From NCBI GenBank assembly GCA_964022665.1, contig CAXIDF010000002.1, positions 248,001 to 312,000 on the forward strand: a stretch of DNA of 64,000 bases, read 5' to 3'. The DNA is from Haliea sp964022665. Lineage in GTDB: Bacteria; Pseudomonadota; Gammaproteobacteria; Pseudomonadales; Halieaceae. This document shows positions 54,171-63,519 of this stretch, piece by piece; within the stretch, counting starts at the first letter, position 1; each line of letters opens with the position of its first letter. The position numbers and the translations under genes are program-made. A model generated the notes under the pieces. It did not search any database and was not told the DNA's origin. It worked only from the letters and a program-made list of their open reading frames with translations.

Positions 54171-55664
54171 ATGAAACAGTCGCTCCAACTCAAGCTCGGC
54201 CAACAGCTGACCATGACGCCTCAGCTGCAGCAGGCTATCAAGCTGCTTCAGCTAAGCACCCTGGATTTGCAGCAGGAGATTCAGCAGGCCCTGGACAGCA
54301 ACCCGCTACTGGAGCTGGCTGAAGACGACTACGATGCCGAGACCGAAGCCAGCGCGCAGGCCACGGAAAACAGCCAGTCCACCGGCGAGGCAGGCGCGGA
54401 GCACACGGCGCCCGAGCGCGATACCAGCGCCAGCACCGAGGAGTGGCAAACCGATAACCTGCCTGACGAGCTCCCCGTCGACACCCAGTGGGATGACCTG
54501 CTGCCCTCCTCCTCAGCCCCGGCCAGTCAGGGCGACGATGCCTTCGACGGCGACTTCGACGCCCGCAACAACGCGCGCGACAGCCTGCAGGACCAATTAC
54601 TGTGGCAACTCAACCTGACCCGGCTGTCTGACACCGACCGCATTATTGCCATGGCGATCATCGACGCCACCGATGCCAACGGACGCCTGCAGAGCACTGT
54701 CGAGGACATTCACGAAGCGCTCACCCCGGAACTGGATATCGACCTCGACGAGGTCGTCGCCGTGCTGCATTGCCTGCAGCAGTTCGAGCCTGCGGGGGTC
54801 TGCACGCGCGACCTGCAGGAATGCCTGCTGGTGCAGCTGCAGCAGTTGCCAGCCACTACACCCTGCGTTGAACAGGCGCGGCTGATGATCAGCCGGCACA
54901 TGGCACAGCTGGGCAGCGGCGACTACAGGCAGATCATGCGCCGCATGCGCCTCACGGAAGAGCAGCTGAAAGCCGTCCTCGACCTGATTCGCACGCTGGA
55001 CCCGAACCCCGGCCAAGGTGTCGGCGAGGACACCACGGAATATGTCGTACCCGATGTATTCGTGAGCAAGCGCAACGGCCGCTGGGTGGTCGAACTCAAC
55101 CCTGACATCGCGCCGAAACTGCGTATCAACGACAGCTACGCGAGCCTGATTCGCCGCGCGGACAGCAGCGCCGACAACACCTTCCTCAAGGACAACCTGC
55201 AGGAAGCGCGCTGGTTTCTGAAGAGCCTGCACAGCCGCAACGAAACCCTGATGAAGGTGGCCAGCAAGATTGTGGAACATCAGCGCAACTTCCTCGAGTT
55301 TGGCGAAGAAGCCATGAAGCCCCTGGTGCTGCACGACATCGCCGAGGCCATCGAAATGCACGAGTCCACCATATCCCGCGCCACAACGCGCAAGTACATG
55401 CACACGCCACGGGGCATCTTCGAACTGAAGTATTTCTTTTCCAGCCACGTGGGCACAACTGAGGGAGGCGAGGCCTCTTCCACCGCCATCAAGGCCCTGA
55501 TTCGCAAGCTGGTGGCAGCGGAGAACCCGCGCAAGCCGCTGAGCGACAGCAAAATTGCCGGCGTACTGGAGGAACAGGGCCTGCAGGTGGCGCGGCGCAC
55601 GGTGGCCAAGTACCGCGAGATGCTGATGATCCCGCCATCCAATGAGCGCAAGAGATTGGTCTAG
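54171..55664 (+). CDS. rpoN: RNA polymerase sigma-54 factor RpoN
   Basis: The product is 497 residues. Region I is Gln/Leu-rich (LKLGQQLTMTPQLQQAIKLL), region II is acidic (about 45-130), region III holds the core-binding domain and a helix-turn-helix (about 355-385), and the RpoN box ARRTVAKYR lies near 478-486. It needs AAA+ activators such as PilR or NtrC. It lies before hpf-ptsN-rapZ-ptsO as in most gammaproteobacteria. The likely target pilA is in this window. Confidence 0.97.
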   Translation: MKQSLQLKLGQQLTMTPQLQQAIKLLQLSTLDLQQEIQQALDSNPLLELAEDDYDAETEASAQATENSQSTGEAGAEHTAPERDTSASTEEWQTDNLPDELPVDTQWDDLLPSSSAPASQGDDAFDGDFDARNNARDSLQDQLLWQLNLTRLSDTDRIIAMAIIDATDANGRLQSTVEDIHEALTPELDIDLDEVVAVLHCLQQFEPAGVCTRDLQECLLVQLQQLPATTPCVEQARLMISRHMAQLGSGDYRQIMRRMRLTEEQLKAVLDLIRTLDPNPGQGVGEDTTEYVVPDVFVSKRNGRWVVELNPDIAPKLRINDSYASLIRRADSSADNTFLKDNLQEARWFLKSLHSRNETLMKVASKIVEHQRNFLEFGEEAMKPLVLHDIAEAIEMHESTISRATTRKYMHTPRGIFELKYFFSSHVGTTEGGEASSTAIKALIRKLVAAENPRKPLSDSKIAGVLEEQGLQVARRTVAKYREMLMIPPSNERKRLV

Positions 55665-55673
55665 ACTATCAGT

Positions 55674-55690
55674 GTACTGCCCCGCAGTAC
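55674..55690 (+). other. Hairpin between rpoN and hpf
   Basis: GTACTGC-CCC-GCAGTAC is a perfect 7-bp inverted repeat 10 nt after the rpoN stop. No T-tract follows, so it may be an attenuator, an RNA processing site or a dyad operator. Confidence 0.65.
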
Positions 55691-55772
55691 GTTGTCGGGT
55701 GTGCCGCCAATCGTCAGCGACACGCCGGTTCCGGGCAGCCAGCCCGGGTTTCATCTGAAGAAGGAGTCAGGT

Positions 55773-56060
55773 ATGCAATTGAACGTCAGCGGCCACCACG
55801 TAGAGGTTACCAACGCGCTGCGTGAGTATGTAGAGAGTAAGTTCGAGCGCCTGCAGCGACATTACGACCAGATAACCAATACCGAAGTCACCCTGATTGT
55901 AGAAAAAATGGTACAGAAGGCGGAAGGCAAGATTCACATCTCCGGAGCGGACATTTTCGCCGCCGCGGAATCCGAGGACATGTACGCAGCCATCGACGCG
56001 ATGGCGGACAAGCTCGACCGTCAGCTCATCAAACACAAAGAGAAGGCGCGAGCCCGCTAG
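55773..56060 (+). CDS. hpf: Ribosome hibernation promoting factor (short HPF)
   Basis: The product is 95 residues, the short form that drives 100S ribosome dimers together with RMF. The beta-alpha fold begins MQLNVSGHHVEVTNALREYV and keeps DMYAAIDAMADKLDRQL in the second helix. ATG at 55773 has AAGGAG upstream. It lies in the rpoN operon. Confidence 0.95.
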   Translation: MQLNVSGHHVEVTNALREYVESKFERLQRHYDQITNTEVTLIVEKMVQKAEGKIHISGADIFAAAESEDMYAAIDAMADKLDRQLIKHKEKARAR

Positions 56061-56069
56061 GAACCACCC

Positions 56070-56528
56070 ATGCATGTTCTTTCTGAACTGCTGACGCCGG
56101 GGCGCACGGTTTGCCGGGCCCCCGGCAGCAGCAAAAAACGGCTTTTCGAAACGCTGGCCAGCGTGGTGAGCGAGGACAGCCCGGGAATCACCGAGGCAGA
56201 CATCTTCGCCCAGCTCATCGCGCGCGAGCGCCTCGGCAGCACTGGCCTCGGTGCAGGCATCGCCATACCCCATTGCCGTATCGCCAACTGCAGCCAGCCC
56301 ATCGGTTGCCTGGTCACGCTTGAAGAACCCATCGATTTTGATGCGCCGGATGATCTGCCGGTGGACATTCTGTTTGTGCTGCTGGTACCCGAAGAGGCAC
56401 ACCAGACCCACCTGGACATTCTCGCCCGCATCGCCCGGCTTTTCAGCCAGTCCAGCTTCTGCGAAGCCCTGCGCGACGCACCGGATAGCCGCGTACTGTT
56501 CCAGCGCGCTACCGAATGGCAGGCCTGA
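56070..56528 (+). CDS. ptsN: Nitrogen PTS enzyme IIA (PtsN)
   Basis: The product is 152 residues with an EIIA-type-2 domain. The phosphorylated His is in GAGIAIPHCRI (near 70). PtsN receives phosphate from PtsO and regulates potassium transport and nitrogen/carbon balance rather than moving sugar. It starts 9 nt after hpf and 8 nt before rapZ. Confidence 0.95.
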   Translation: MHVLSELLTPGRTVCRAPGSSKKRLFETLASVVSEDSPGITEADIFAQLIARERLGSTGLGAGIAIPHCRIANCSQPIGCLVTLEEPIDFDAPDDLPVDILFVLLVPEEAHQTHLDILARIARLFSQSSFCEALRDAPDSRVLFQRATEWQA

Positions 56529-56536
56529 CCTAAACC

Positions 56537-57391
56537 ATGCATCTGGTCATCATTTCCGGGCGCTCAGGATCAGGCAAGAGCACAGCGCTGCACCAGCTCG
56601 AGGACGAGGGCTTCTACTGCATCGACAACCTGCCAGCCGCACTGCTGCCGGCACTTGTGGACGAGGCCAGCCGCCCGGGGTTCGAGCACTTTCGCGGCGC
56701 GGCGGTGTGCATCGATGCGCGCAACGCCTGGCGTAACCTCGAGGATTTCAACGCCATTGTCGATGCGCTGCCGGACACGGTAAACAGCGAGATCCTGTTC
56801 CTCGAAGCGCAGGACAGCGTGCTGATCAAGCGTTTCAGCGAGACCCGGCGCAAACACCCACTGAGCGGCGAGCAAATGCCACTCGCTGAGGCCATCGAGC
56901 GTGAGCGCGAACTGCTGGAGCCTATTGCCAGCGCCGCAGCGCTGGTGCTGGACACCAGCCAGATGACCATTTATGAACTGCGCGATGCGGTGCGCCAGCG
57001 CCTGATTGGCGAAAGTTCGGGCAGCATGTCGTTGCTGATTCAGTCGTTCGGCTTCAAGCGCGGCGTACCCACCGATGCCGACCTGGTGTTCGATGTGCGC
57101 ATGCTACCCAACCCGCACTGGGTGAAGGAGCTGCGCCTGCAGAACGGGCTCGACCCGGAGGTGCGCGACTTCCTTGAATCCCAGGCGATGACCGGCGATC
57201 TGTTCGACAGTATTTGTGCCTACCTGGACCGCTGGCTCCCCAGCTACCGTGACAGTAACCGCAGTTATATGACCGTGGCGATCGGTTGTACCGGTGGTCA
57301 ACATCGGTCAGTATATCTTGCGGCCAGGCTCTACCGGCACTACAAGGAGCAGTACCCGCAGGTTCACATTCGGCACCGGGAACTGCAGTAG
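56537..57391 (+). CDS. rapZ: RNase adapter / nucleotide-binding protein RapZ
   Basis: The product is 284 residues. The Walker A motif GRSGSGKS is at 8-15, DNLPAALLP follows, and the C-terminal domain has GCTGGQHRSVYLA (about 255-267). In E. coli RapZ guides RNase E to the sRNA GlmZ and so tunes glucosamine-6-phosphate supply for the envelope. It sits in the usual place between ptsN and ptsO. Confidence 0.96.
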   Translation: MHLVIISGRSGSGKSTALHQLEDEGFYCIDNLPAALLPALVDEASRPGFEHFRGAAVCIDARNAWRNLEDFNAIVDALPDTVNSEILFLEAQDSVLIKRFSETRRKHPLSGEQMPLAEAIERERELLEPIASAAALVLDTSQMTIYELRDAVRQRLIGESSGSMSLLIQSFGFKRGVPTDADLVFDVRMLPNPHWVKELRLQNGLDPEVRDFLESQAMTGDLFDSICAYLDRWLPSYRDSNRSYMTVAIGCTGGQHRSVYLAARLYRHYKEQYPQVHIRHRELQ

Positions 57392-57393
57392 AC

Positions 57394-57663
57394 GTGATAC
57401 AGACACAATTGACCATCATCAACAAACTCGGCCTGCACGCGCGCGCGGCGGCCAAGTTTGTCAGCTGCACCGCCGCCTACAGCAGCAGCGTCAGGGCGGG
57501 TCGCGATGGCGAGATGGTCGACGGCAAAAGCATCATGTCCATCATGATGCTGGCAGCCGGCCAGGGTACCGTGCTCGACATCGAAGTGGACGGCCACGAT
57601 GAAGAGGCGGCACTGGAGGCCCTGCGCACACTGGTCGAGAACCGCTTCGACGAAGGTGAATAG
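57394..57663 (+). CDS. ptsO: HPr-like phosphocarrier protein NPr (PtsO)
   Basis: The product is 89 residues. The active-site His is in LGLHARAAAKF (near 16), and KSIMSIMML holds the Ser46-equivalent. It passes phosphate from PtsP to PtsN. The start is GTG at 57394, 3 nt after the rapZ stop. The open frame upstream lies inside rapZ and is not used. Confidence 0.94.
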   Translation: MIQTQLTIINKLGLHARAAAKFVSCTAAYSSSVRAGRDGEMVDGKSIMSIMMLAAGQGTVLDIEVDGHDEEAALEALRTLVENRFDEGE

Positions 57664-57759
57664 GTCACACTGACCCGCTGCCACGTTGTTCCGACGGTCG
57701 CTTTGCCGGATAATCCTGCACTCACTGCCACCAGCCCTATTTCCGCGGATTCGTGACTC

Positions 57760-59109
57760 ATGGCGCAGCCCTCATCATCACAGGCAAGACTTGAACGCCT
57801 GTCCCAGGCGCTGGGGAGTGGCACGTTTGCAGACGTCAAGCGCATGCTCAACGGGCTCCCCGCCGCCGATGTTGCGCACCTGCTGGAATCCTCTCCGCCC
57901 AAATTCCGCCACATTCTCTGGCAGATGGTGGAGCTGGAGAATGAAGGTGACGTCATCAATGAGCTTGGCGACGAGCTGCGTGCGCATTTTCTCAGTGACA
58001 TGGATGCGGCGGAAGTCGCACAGATCACCGAACACCTCCAGGACGACGACCTCGCCGATATCCTGCAGCAGCTGCCGGACCGGGTAACCCGGGAAGTTCT
58101 CGACTCGATGGACCAGCGGGACCGCACCCGGCTGGAACAGGTCATGAACTACCCGGACGATACCGCCGGTGGCCTGATGAGCACGGACACCATCACCATA
58201 CGTCCGCCACTGACGCTGGATGTGGTGCTGCGCTACCTGCGCCGACACAACGAAATCCCGGCCATGACCGACAACCTGATTGTTGTAAATCGCAACGACC
58301 AGTTCATCGGGCTGCTGCCGCTGAACACCCTGCTGGTATCCGATCCGTCGGCCACCGTGCGCGAAATGATGCTCACCGATGTGCCGCCGATTCCTGCCGC
58401 CATGCCCGACGACGAGGTGGCGCGCCTGTTTGAGCGCAACGACTGGGTATCCGCCCCCGTGGTCGATGACGATGGCCGCCTGCTCGGCCGTATCACCATT
58501 GACGACGTGGTGGACGTGATTCGGGAAGACGCCGATCACTCGCTGACCTCGATGGCCGGCCTGGCAGAAGACACCGACACGTTCGCGCCGGTGCTCAACA
58601 CCGCGAGCCGTCGCGCAATCTGGCTGGGCATCAATCTGCTCACGGCGTTTATCGCGGCGTCGGTGATCAACGTATTCCAGGACACCATCGAAAAAGTCGT
58701 GGCACTGGCGGTGTTGATGCCCATCGTAGCCTCCATGGGGGGCATCGCCGGCACCCAGACCCTCACCGTGATGGTACGCGGTATTGCCCTGGGCCAGGTC
58801 AGCAAGAACAACGAGTCCTGGCTGATCCACCGGGAGGTGGGGGCCGGCATCCTCAACGGCCTCCTGTGGGCTGCCGTGGTCGCGGTGGCGGCATCCGCCT
58901 GGTTTCAGGACTGGACGCTGGGCCTGATCATCGCCCTGGCCATCATCATTAACCTGGTGACTGCCGCCTTCACCGGCGCTGCCCTGCCGCTGCTGCTCAA
59001 GCGGCTGAAAATCGATCCGGCACTCGCGGGCGGCGTGGTGCTGACAACGGTGACTGACGTTGTTGGATTCTTCTCATTCCTTGGCCTGGCGACCTGGTTC
59101 TATGCCTGA
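57760..59109 (+). CDS. mgtE: Magnesium transporter MgtE
   Basis: The product is 449 residues with an N-terminal superhelical MgtE_N domain (about 1-125), two CBS domains (about 135-255), a plug helix and five membrane helices from about 285. MPIVASMGGIAGTQ and the GALLP-like LPLLLKRLKIDPA loop are family marks. Mg binding to the cytosolic domains should close the pore. A 96-nt gap after ptsO shows no terminator. A mgtE near ptsO is also seen in Pseudomonas. Confidence 0.95.
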   Translation: MAQPSSSQARLERLSQALGSGTFADVKRMLNGLPAADVAHLLESSPPKFRHILWQMVELENEGDVINELGDELRAHFLSDMDAAEVAQITEHLQDDDLADILQQLPDRVTREVLDSMDQRDRTRLEQVMNYPDDTAGGLMSTDTITIRPPLTLDVVLRYLRRHNEIPAMTDNLIVVNRNDQFIGLLPLNTLLVSDPSATVREMMLTDVPPIPAAMPDDEVARLFERNDWVSAPVVDDDGRLLGRITIDDVVDVIREDADHSLTSMAGLAEDTDTFAPVLNTASRRAIWLGINLLTAFIAASVINVFQDTIEKVVALAVLMPIVASMGGIAGTQTLTVMVRGIALGQVSKNNESWLIHREVGAGILNGLLWAAVVAVAASAWFQDWTLGLIIALAIIINLVTAAFTGAALPLLLKRLKIDPALAGGVVLTTVTDVVGFFSFLGLATWFYA

Positions 59110-59668
59110 TTACACCCCCCCGCAGGATGACCCCGATGCGCTGGAGCCGCCGAGTAAAAGTGAGCTCAAGCGGCGCATGACCGCGCTGCAGAATCTCGGC
59201 GAGGCACTCACCGCACTGAGTGACAAACAGCTGCAGAAAGTCCCCATTGAGGATGCGCGCCTGCTGGAGGCCATTCACGAAGCGCAGCGGATATCCTCCA
59301 ACAGCGCACGCCGCCGTCACCTGCAGTTTATCGGCAAGCTCATGCGCGACATCGACGCCGAGCCCATAGCCGCGGCCCTCAGTGCCATGGATCAGGAACA
59401 GCATCGCCATGCAGCGCACTTCAAAGGGCTGGAACAGTTGCGTGACCGGCTCCTCAAAGAGGGCCCGGACACCATCGGGGACGTGGTGGAGCGCTGGCCG
59501 GCAACCGATCGTCAACACCTGCGCAACCTGCTGCTGCAGGCGCAGCGAGAACAGAAGCGTGGCCAGGCCCCCGCCGCTGCGCGCAAGCTGTTCCGCTATC
59601 TGCGCGAGCTCTCATCGGCCGCCGGCGAGGGCGCGGCGGCGGAAGCGGGCGACGACGACGCATCCTGA
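59102..59668 (+). CDS. darP: Ribosome-associated protein DarP (DUF615/YjgA)
   Basis: The product is 188 residues, nearly all helical. The SKSELKRRMTALQNLGEAL start and RRRHLQFIGKLMRD segment are typical of YjgA/DarP, which assists late 50S subunit assembly. ATG at 59102 overlaps the mgtE stop by 8 nt. Its Ala/Glu/Asp-rich 3' end overlaps the convergent yhdP gene by 73 nt. The tldD and pmbA genes that usually lie near darP are not here. Confidence 0.92.
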   Translation: MPDYTPPQDDPDALEPPSKSELKRRMTALQNLGEALTALSDKQLQKVPIEDARLLEAIHEAQRISSNSARRRHLQFIGKLMRDIDAEPIAAALSAMDQEQHRHAAHFKGLEQLRDRLLKEGPDTIGDVVERWPATDRQHLRNLLLQAQREQKRGQAPAAARKLFRYLRELSSAAGEGAAAEAGDDDAS

Positions 59669-62600
59669 GTCGACTCACCGTCTGCGGCTGGCTCGGGCGC
59701 AGGCACAACAAGATCCTGTGCAGCGCCGTCACGCGTATCGAAGATTCGTTCCAGCCGCACCGCGGGCTCCTGCCACGTTCCAGAAATGCGGTAGACGGCG
59801 CTGGACAGCTGCGAGACCTGCTTCTCGAACAGCTTGCTGACCACGAACACCCCCGCCGCCACGGGCAGCCCCGCAGTGAGGGCGGCGACCCAGGGCAGGT
59901 TATTGGCGACAGGCAGCGTGGCGACAAGCTCCCCATCAAGCTCCCGCGAGGCGACATTCGAACGGCCACTGAAACGGAAGCTGGAGCCAGCGCCGGTTAC
60001 CGCGATCTGCGGCACGCGAATAACGCCGTCCTGCACACGCAATTCACCGCGCATGCGGTCGAAGGGAATCCCTGACTCAAACCACTGCGTCAGGCTCAGG
60101 CGCTGCACAATATCCGCCAGGTCCAGAATACTCACCACGCGCAGCGCGCCCGACGTGCCCGCTGAGGCACTCAGGAAACGACCGTTCTCAAGCGCCAGCG
60201 TCAGGCCACCGCTGGCATCCGCCAGGGAGAACTGCTGGGGCGCGCCGGGCCACTGCATATCGACGTCGAAACGGCCCTGTTCCGTTTCGAGAATGGCCTC
60301 GTAACCCAGCGCGGTCAGCGTATTCCCCAAGTCACCGGCGACCAGATCCATACGCAGGTTCGTCCCCTGGTCAGACCAGGACAGCTCGGGGGCAGGGTCA
60401 GCCGCAATCTGCAAATCGGCTAGCCGGCCCTGCAGTTGCTGCACCTGCAGACGTCGTTCTCCCGGGCGCAGGGCGAACGACAGCTGGCCCAGAGGGCGAC
60501 CGCCACGCAACAGCTCGGTAATGGCAACATCAATATCCGGCCAATCGCTGATGACGCCGGGATCGAGGGCATCACCGCCGCTACCACCCAGGCCGGCAAC
60601 ATCCAGCCAGTCGACATTCAACACCAGGCTGGACAGGTCCGTGTCGGCACTCACTGCCGTACGCAGCCAGGGCGCCTCAAGGGTACCGCGCCAGCCTGCG
60701 CTCGTTTGCTGCACATCAATCAGTGTGTCCCGCCAATCCTGGCCGGCAAACAGCAGGCTATCCACCAGAAGCTGCTCCACGTTCAGCTGCAGGGGCGCTG
60801 CAGCGGTTGCGGGCGCCGTTGTGGGCGGCATTAGCGGCGCGAGAACGGCGTACCAGGCATCAATGTCCAGCAGGGCGGCATGACCGGAAAGGCGCAGAGT
60901 CCCCGACACAGGCGGCAGCGGCTGGTCCTGCAGGCCGAGGGAGACGGCATCCAGCTCGCCGTCACGCAGCACCGCCCGCGCCCACGCCCGATCGGCGGCT
61001 CGCAGTTCCAGCATCAGCGGACCGCTGCCCAGGCTGCTATCCAGCGTAAACGGGAGGGCTTTGTCGGGCGGCTTACCCCAGGTTTCCGGCAGTGCCAGCG
61101 CAATGCCGAGCAGGGATGAGCGCGCCCGTAACTGTGGCCGGGCTCCGGGCACAAAATCCAGTACTGCCGTCACCGGTGCTTCACCCGTCACCCACTGCGG
61201 GAGTGCGCCCCCCAGCCAGTCACGCAACGACGCCATGGCAATATCGCCGGCCAGCGCCACACTCACCCCCGGCGCTTCTCCATCGGCGCGGTCGGCATGT
61301 TGCGTCAGTGTGACATCGAGCTCACGCCCCCACAGCCGGGCCGTGACGTCTTCGACGACGAACCCCGCCGCGCTGGTATACCGCAATTGGCCCGCCAGCC
61401 CGTCGATATCCAGCCCCCCGGGACGAATGGCGAGCTCACCGTCTGCCAGGGCAACCTCCAGTGCCACCTGTGTTGGCAGGCCGGCGTCCTCAAGTGGTAA
61501 ATCTAGCGAGAGGTCGAGCTGCAGGTCGCCTGTTGCAGACCATTGCTGCAGTGCGCCTTGCATCGTATCGTCGAGGGGCGATTGATTGATGACCCTGAGC
61601 CCATCTGCGGCGCTGCCCTTGCCATTGGCCGTAAGGGCCAACCGCATCCCTCCCCCCGGTGTGCGCCAGGTTTCCGCAGACACGCCGCTGACTGCAGAGG
61701 AATAGAGCCGGGCCTGATCCGCCCACACACTGACCCGTGCATCATCAATCAGTACGGTGCCTTCGGGTACGGACAGGACGGGCCACCGAGGGTGATAGGC
61801 CAGCTCGGCATCACGCAGCGCAAAGAACAGTTGCACCGTGCGCCGTGTAGACAGGTCAGGACGCAGACTACCCCGCCAGATAAATCCGCCCGCGTCGAGC
61901 GTTGCCTGTTGCACGCTGCTGTCGAGCCATGTCAACAATTTGTCATCGAGGATATACGGCAGGTAGCGCTGCCGATAGCGCGCATCCGAATCGCGCAGAC
62001 CCACCAGCAAATCCATTTCTATCCCGGTCTGTGTGGCCGCCAGTGGAATCCACAAACCCAACAGCGCGTGCGCTTCCCCCTCCTCACCCACGGCGGTAAG
62101 CAGGCCGCTGTCGAGCGCCACGCCGGTCTCTGACCACGCGATGTCCAGGCTGCCAAACAGCTCCCGGTAAGCCAGCGCCTCACTGAACACCGTGGGGAAG
62201 TCCAGCGCGATATTCTCGCTGTCGAGCGTCAGATGGCCGCGCGACGGCACCAACTGCAGGTGACCACTGGCGCCCGTGACGCCAGGCGCACCGCGCCAGG
62301 ACGCGAGGGATACATCGGCAAAGCCGAGCGACAGGGCCCACGCAGGCTGGTCCGTCGTCATGTCGTCGAGGGTAAACTGCAGCTCGCGCAACGCACCGCC
62401 GGGCTGCAGGTCACTCAGTACAGTGGCGAGGCCCTCCGGTAACACGCCGGCCGCTTGCACCAGACCTGCGGTTTCGGTCAGCGGCAACCCGCGCCCGCGC
62501 ACACGCAGGGAATCGCCCCAGACGTCAATCTGCAACCGCGGTACCGCGAGCTGACTGCCCGCGTGAGCAATCTGCAGGTCAGAGACGAACACACCCAGCC

Positions 62601-63519
62601 GCTGACCCTGCAGCTGCAGGCCCGCCTCCAGACTGAGTCGGTCCACCGGCAGCGACCACCCTTCCGCTGCACCGTGCAACACCAGATCCTCGCCCGACAG
62701 CCTCCAGCGCAAATCCGACATCTCGCCGTTCCAGTCCAGCCAGCCTTCCACCAGCGCCTTGCCAGAGGCACCGAGCGGCAACGGCTGCCCCCAGAGCGGC
62801 CGCCAGCGGTCGAGGGTGGCGAGGTCGACGAGTGCCGCGTTGATATACACCACACCGTTATAGCGCGCGGGGGACAGCGGATCGCCAATGCCATCTGCAA
62901 GTATGTGAATGCGGCTGCCATCCTCTGCGTCGAGCGTGGCCCGCAGTTGCCGACGGCTACCGTCGCGCTGCAGGGCCAGGTTGAGGCTCAACACTTCCTG
63001 TTGCGCAGCCGGAGAGTGCAGGTAAAGCGTATTGTTTTCGAGGGTCACATGCCGGCTATCGAGCAACAGAGCCTGCAAGCGCGCTGCAGCATCGCCGCCG
63101 CCACCGCCCAGCCCCATGAGCCTGAATTCACCGCTTGCCGTAATTTCCCCGGACAGCAATAACTCGCTGAGACGTAAATGGCCAATACGCAACGAGCCCT
63201 GCAACAGGCTACCCCACACATCAATGGCGACACGGCCACCGCCGAGCGTGAGTGGTTCACCGTCCGCGAAAACCAGTTGCAGATCGCGGAAAACCAGCTC
63301 GGGGCCGAAGCCGTGCCATTCTGCCGCCAGTGCACCGCGCTGGATATGAAACGGCACGCGCGCACTCAGGTTCTGTATAAGCCACTGCTGGTTTGCTGCA
63401 ACCATACCCACCAACACACGACCCGCGCTGACATACACTGCCAGCGCAACCACCGTGGCAACCATACCCCGCCACAGCAAGCGGCTTATGCGATGGTAGA
63501 TGGACAGGGCTTCAGTCAC
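59596..63519 (-). CDS. yhdP: AsmA-like envelope protein YhdP
   Basis: The product is about 1307 residues. An N-terminal membrane helix (about 13-38) is followed by a very long periplasmic beta-rich region (DUF3971/AsmA-like) and a final helix segment near 1230-1255 before a low-complexity Ala/Ser/Pro tail. With TamB and YdbH, YhdP is thought to form a bridge for phospholipid transport to the outer membrane. GTG at 63519 overlaps the rng stop. The open frame extends 90 codons further into rng, which is rejected. A later ATG (MVATVV) is also possible. Confidence 0.93.
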   Translation of the reverse strand: MTEALSIYHRISRLLWRGMVATVVALAVYVSAGRVLVGMVAANQQWLIQNLSARVPFHIQRGALAAEWHGFGPELVFRDLQLVFADGEPLTLGGGRVAIDVWGSLLQGSLRIGHLRLSELLLSGEITASGEFRLMGLGGGGGDAAARLQALLLDSRHVTLENNTLYLHSPAAQQEVLSLNLALQRDGSRRQLRATLDAEDGSRIHILADGIGDPLSPARYNGVVYINAALVDLATLDRWRPLWGQPLPLGASGKALVEGWLDWNGEMSDLRWRLSGEDLVLHGAAEGWSLPVDRLSLEAGLQLQGQRLGVFVSDLQIAHAGSQLAVPRLQIDVWGDSLRVRGRGLPLTETAGLVQAAGVLPEGLATVLSDLQPGGALRELQFTLDDMTTDQPAWALSLGFADVSLASWRGAPGVTGASGHLQLVPSRGHLTLDSENIALDFPTVFSEALAYRELFGSLDIAWSETGVALDSGLLTAVGEEGEAHALLGLWIPLAATQTGIEMDLLVGLRDSDARYRQRYLPYILDDKLLTWLDSSVQQATLDAGGFIWRGSLRPDLSTRRTVQLFFALRDAELAYHPRWPVLSVPEGTVLIDDARVSVWADQARLYSSAVSGVSAETWRTPGGGMRLALTANGKGSAADGLRVINQSPLDDTMQGALQQWSATGDLQLDLSLDLPLEDAGLPTQVALEVALADGELAIRPGGLDIDGLAGQLRYTSAAGFVVEDVTARLWGRELDVTLTQHADRADGEAPGVSVALAGDIAMASLRDWLGGALPQWVTGEAPVTAVLDFVPGARPQLRARSSLLGIALALPETWGKPPDKALPFTLDSSLGSGPLMLELRAADRAWARAVLRDGELDAVSLGLQDQPLPPVSGTLRLSGHAALLDIDAWYAVLAPLMPPTTAPATAAAPLQLNVEQLLVDSLLFAGQDWRDTLIDVQQTSAGWRGTLEAPWLRTAVSADTDLSSLVLNVDWLDVAGLGGSGGDALDPGVISDWPDIDVAITELLRGGRPLGQLSFALRPGERRLQVQQLQGRLADLQIAADPAPELSWSDQGTNLRMDLVAGDLGNTLTALGYEAILETEQGRFDVDMQWPGAPQQFSLADASGGLTLALENGRFLSASAGTSGALRVVSILDLADIVQRLSLTQWFESGIPFDRMRGELRVQDGVIRVPQIAVTGAGSSFRFSGRSNVASRELDGELVATLPVANNLPWVAALTAGLPVAAGVFVVSKLFEKQVSQLSSAVYRISGTWQEPAVRLERIFDTRDGAAQDLVVPAPEPAADGESTQDASSSPASAAAPSPAADESSRR

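Noticed and set aside
53261..54214. 317-codon minus-strand frame
   Set aside because: Antisense to lptB with all ABC motifs on the plus strand.
54597..55754. 385-codon minus-strand frame
   Set aside because: Antisense to rpoN, which has its RpoN box and region I. No ribosome site or family resemblance.
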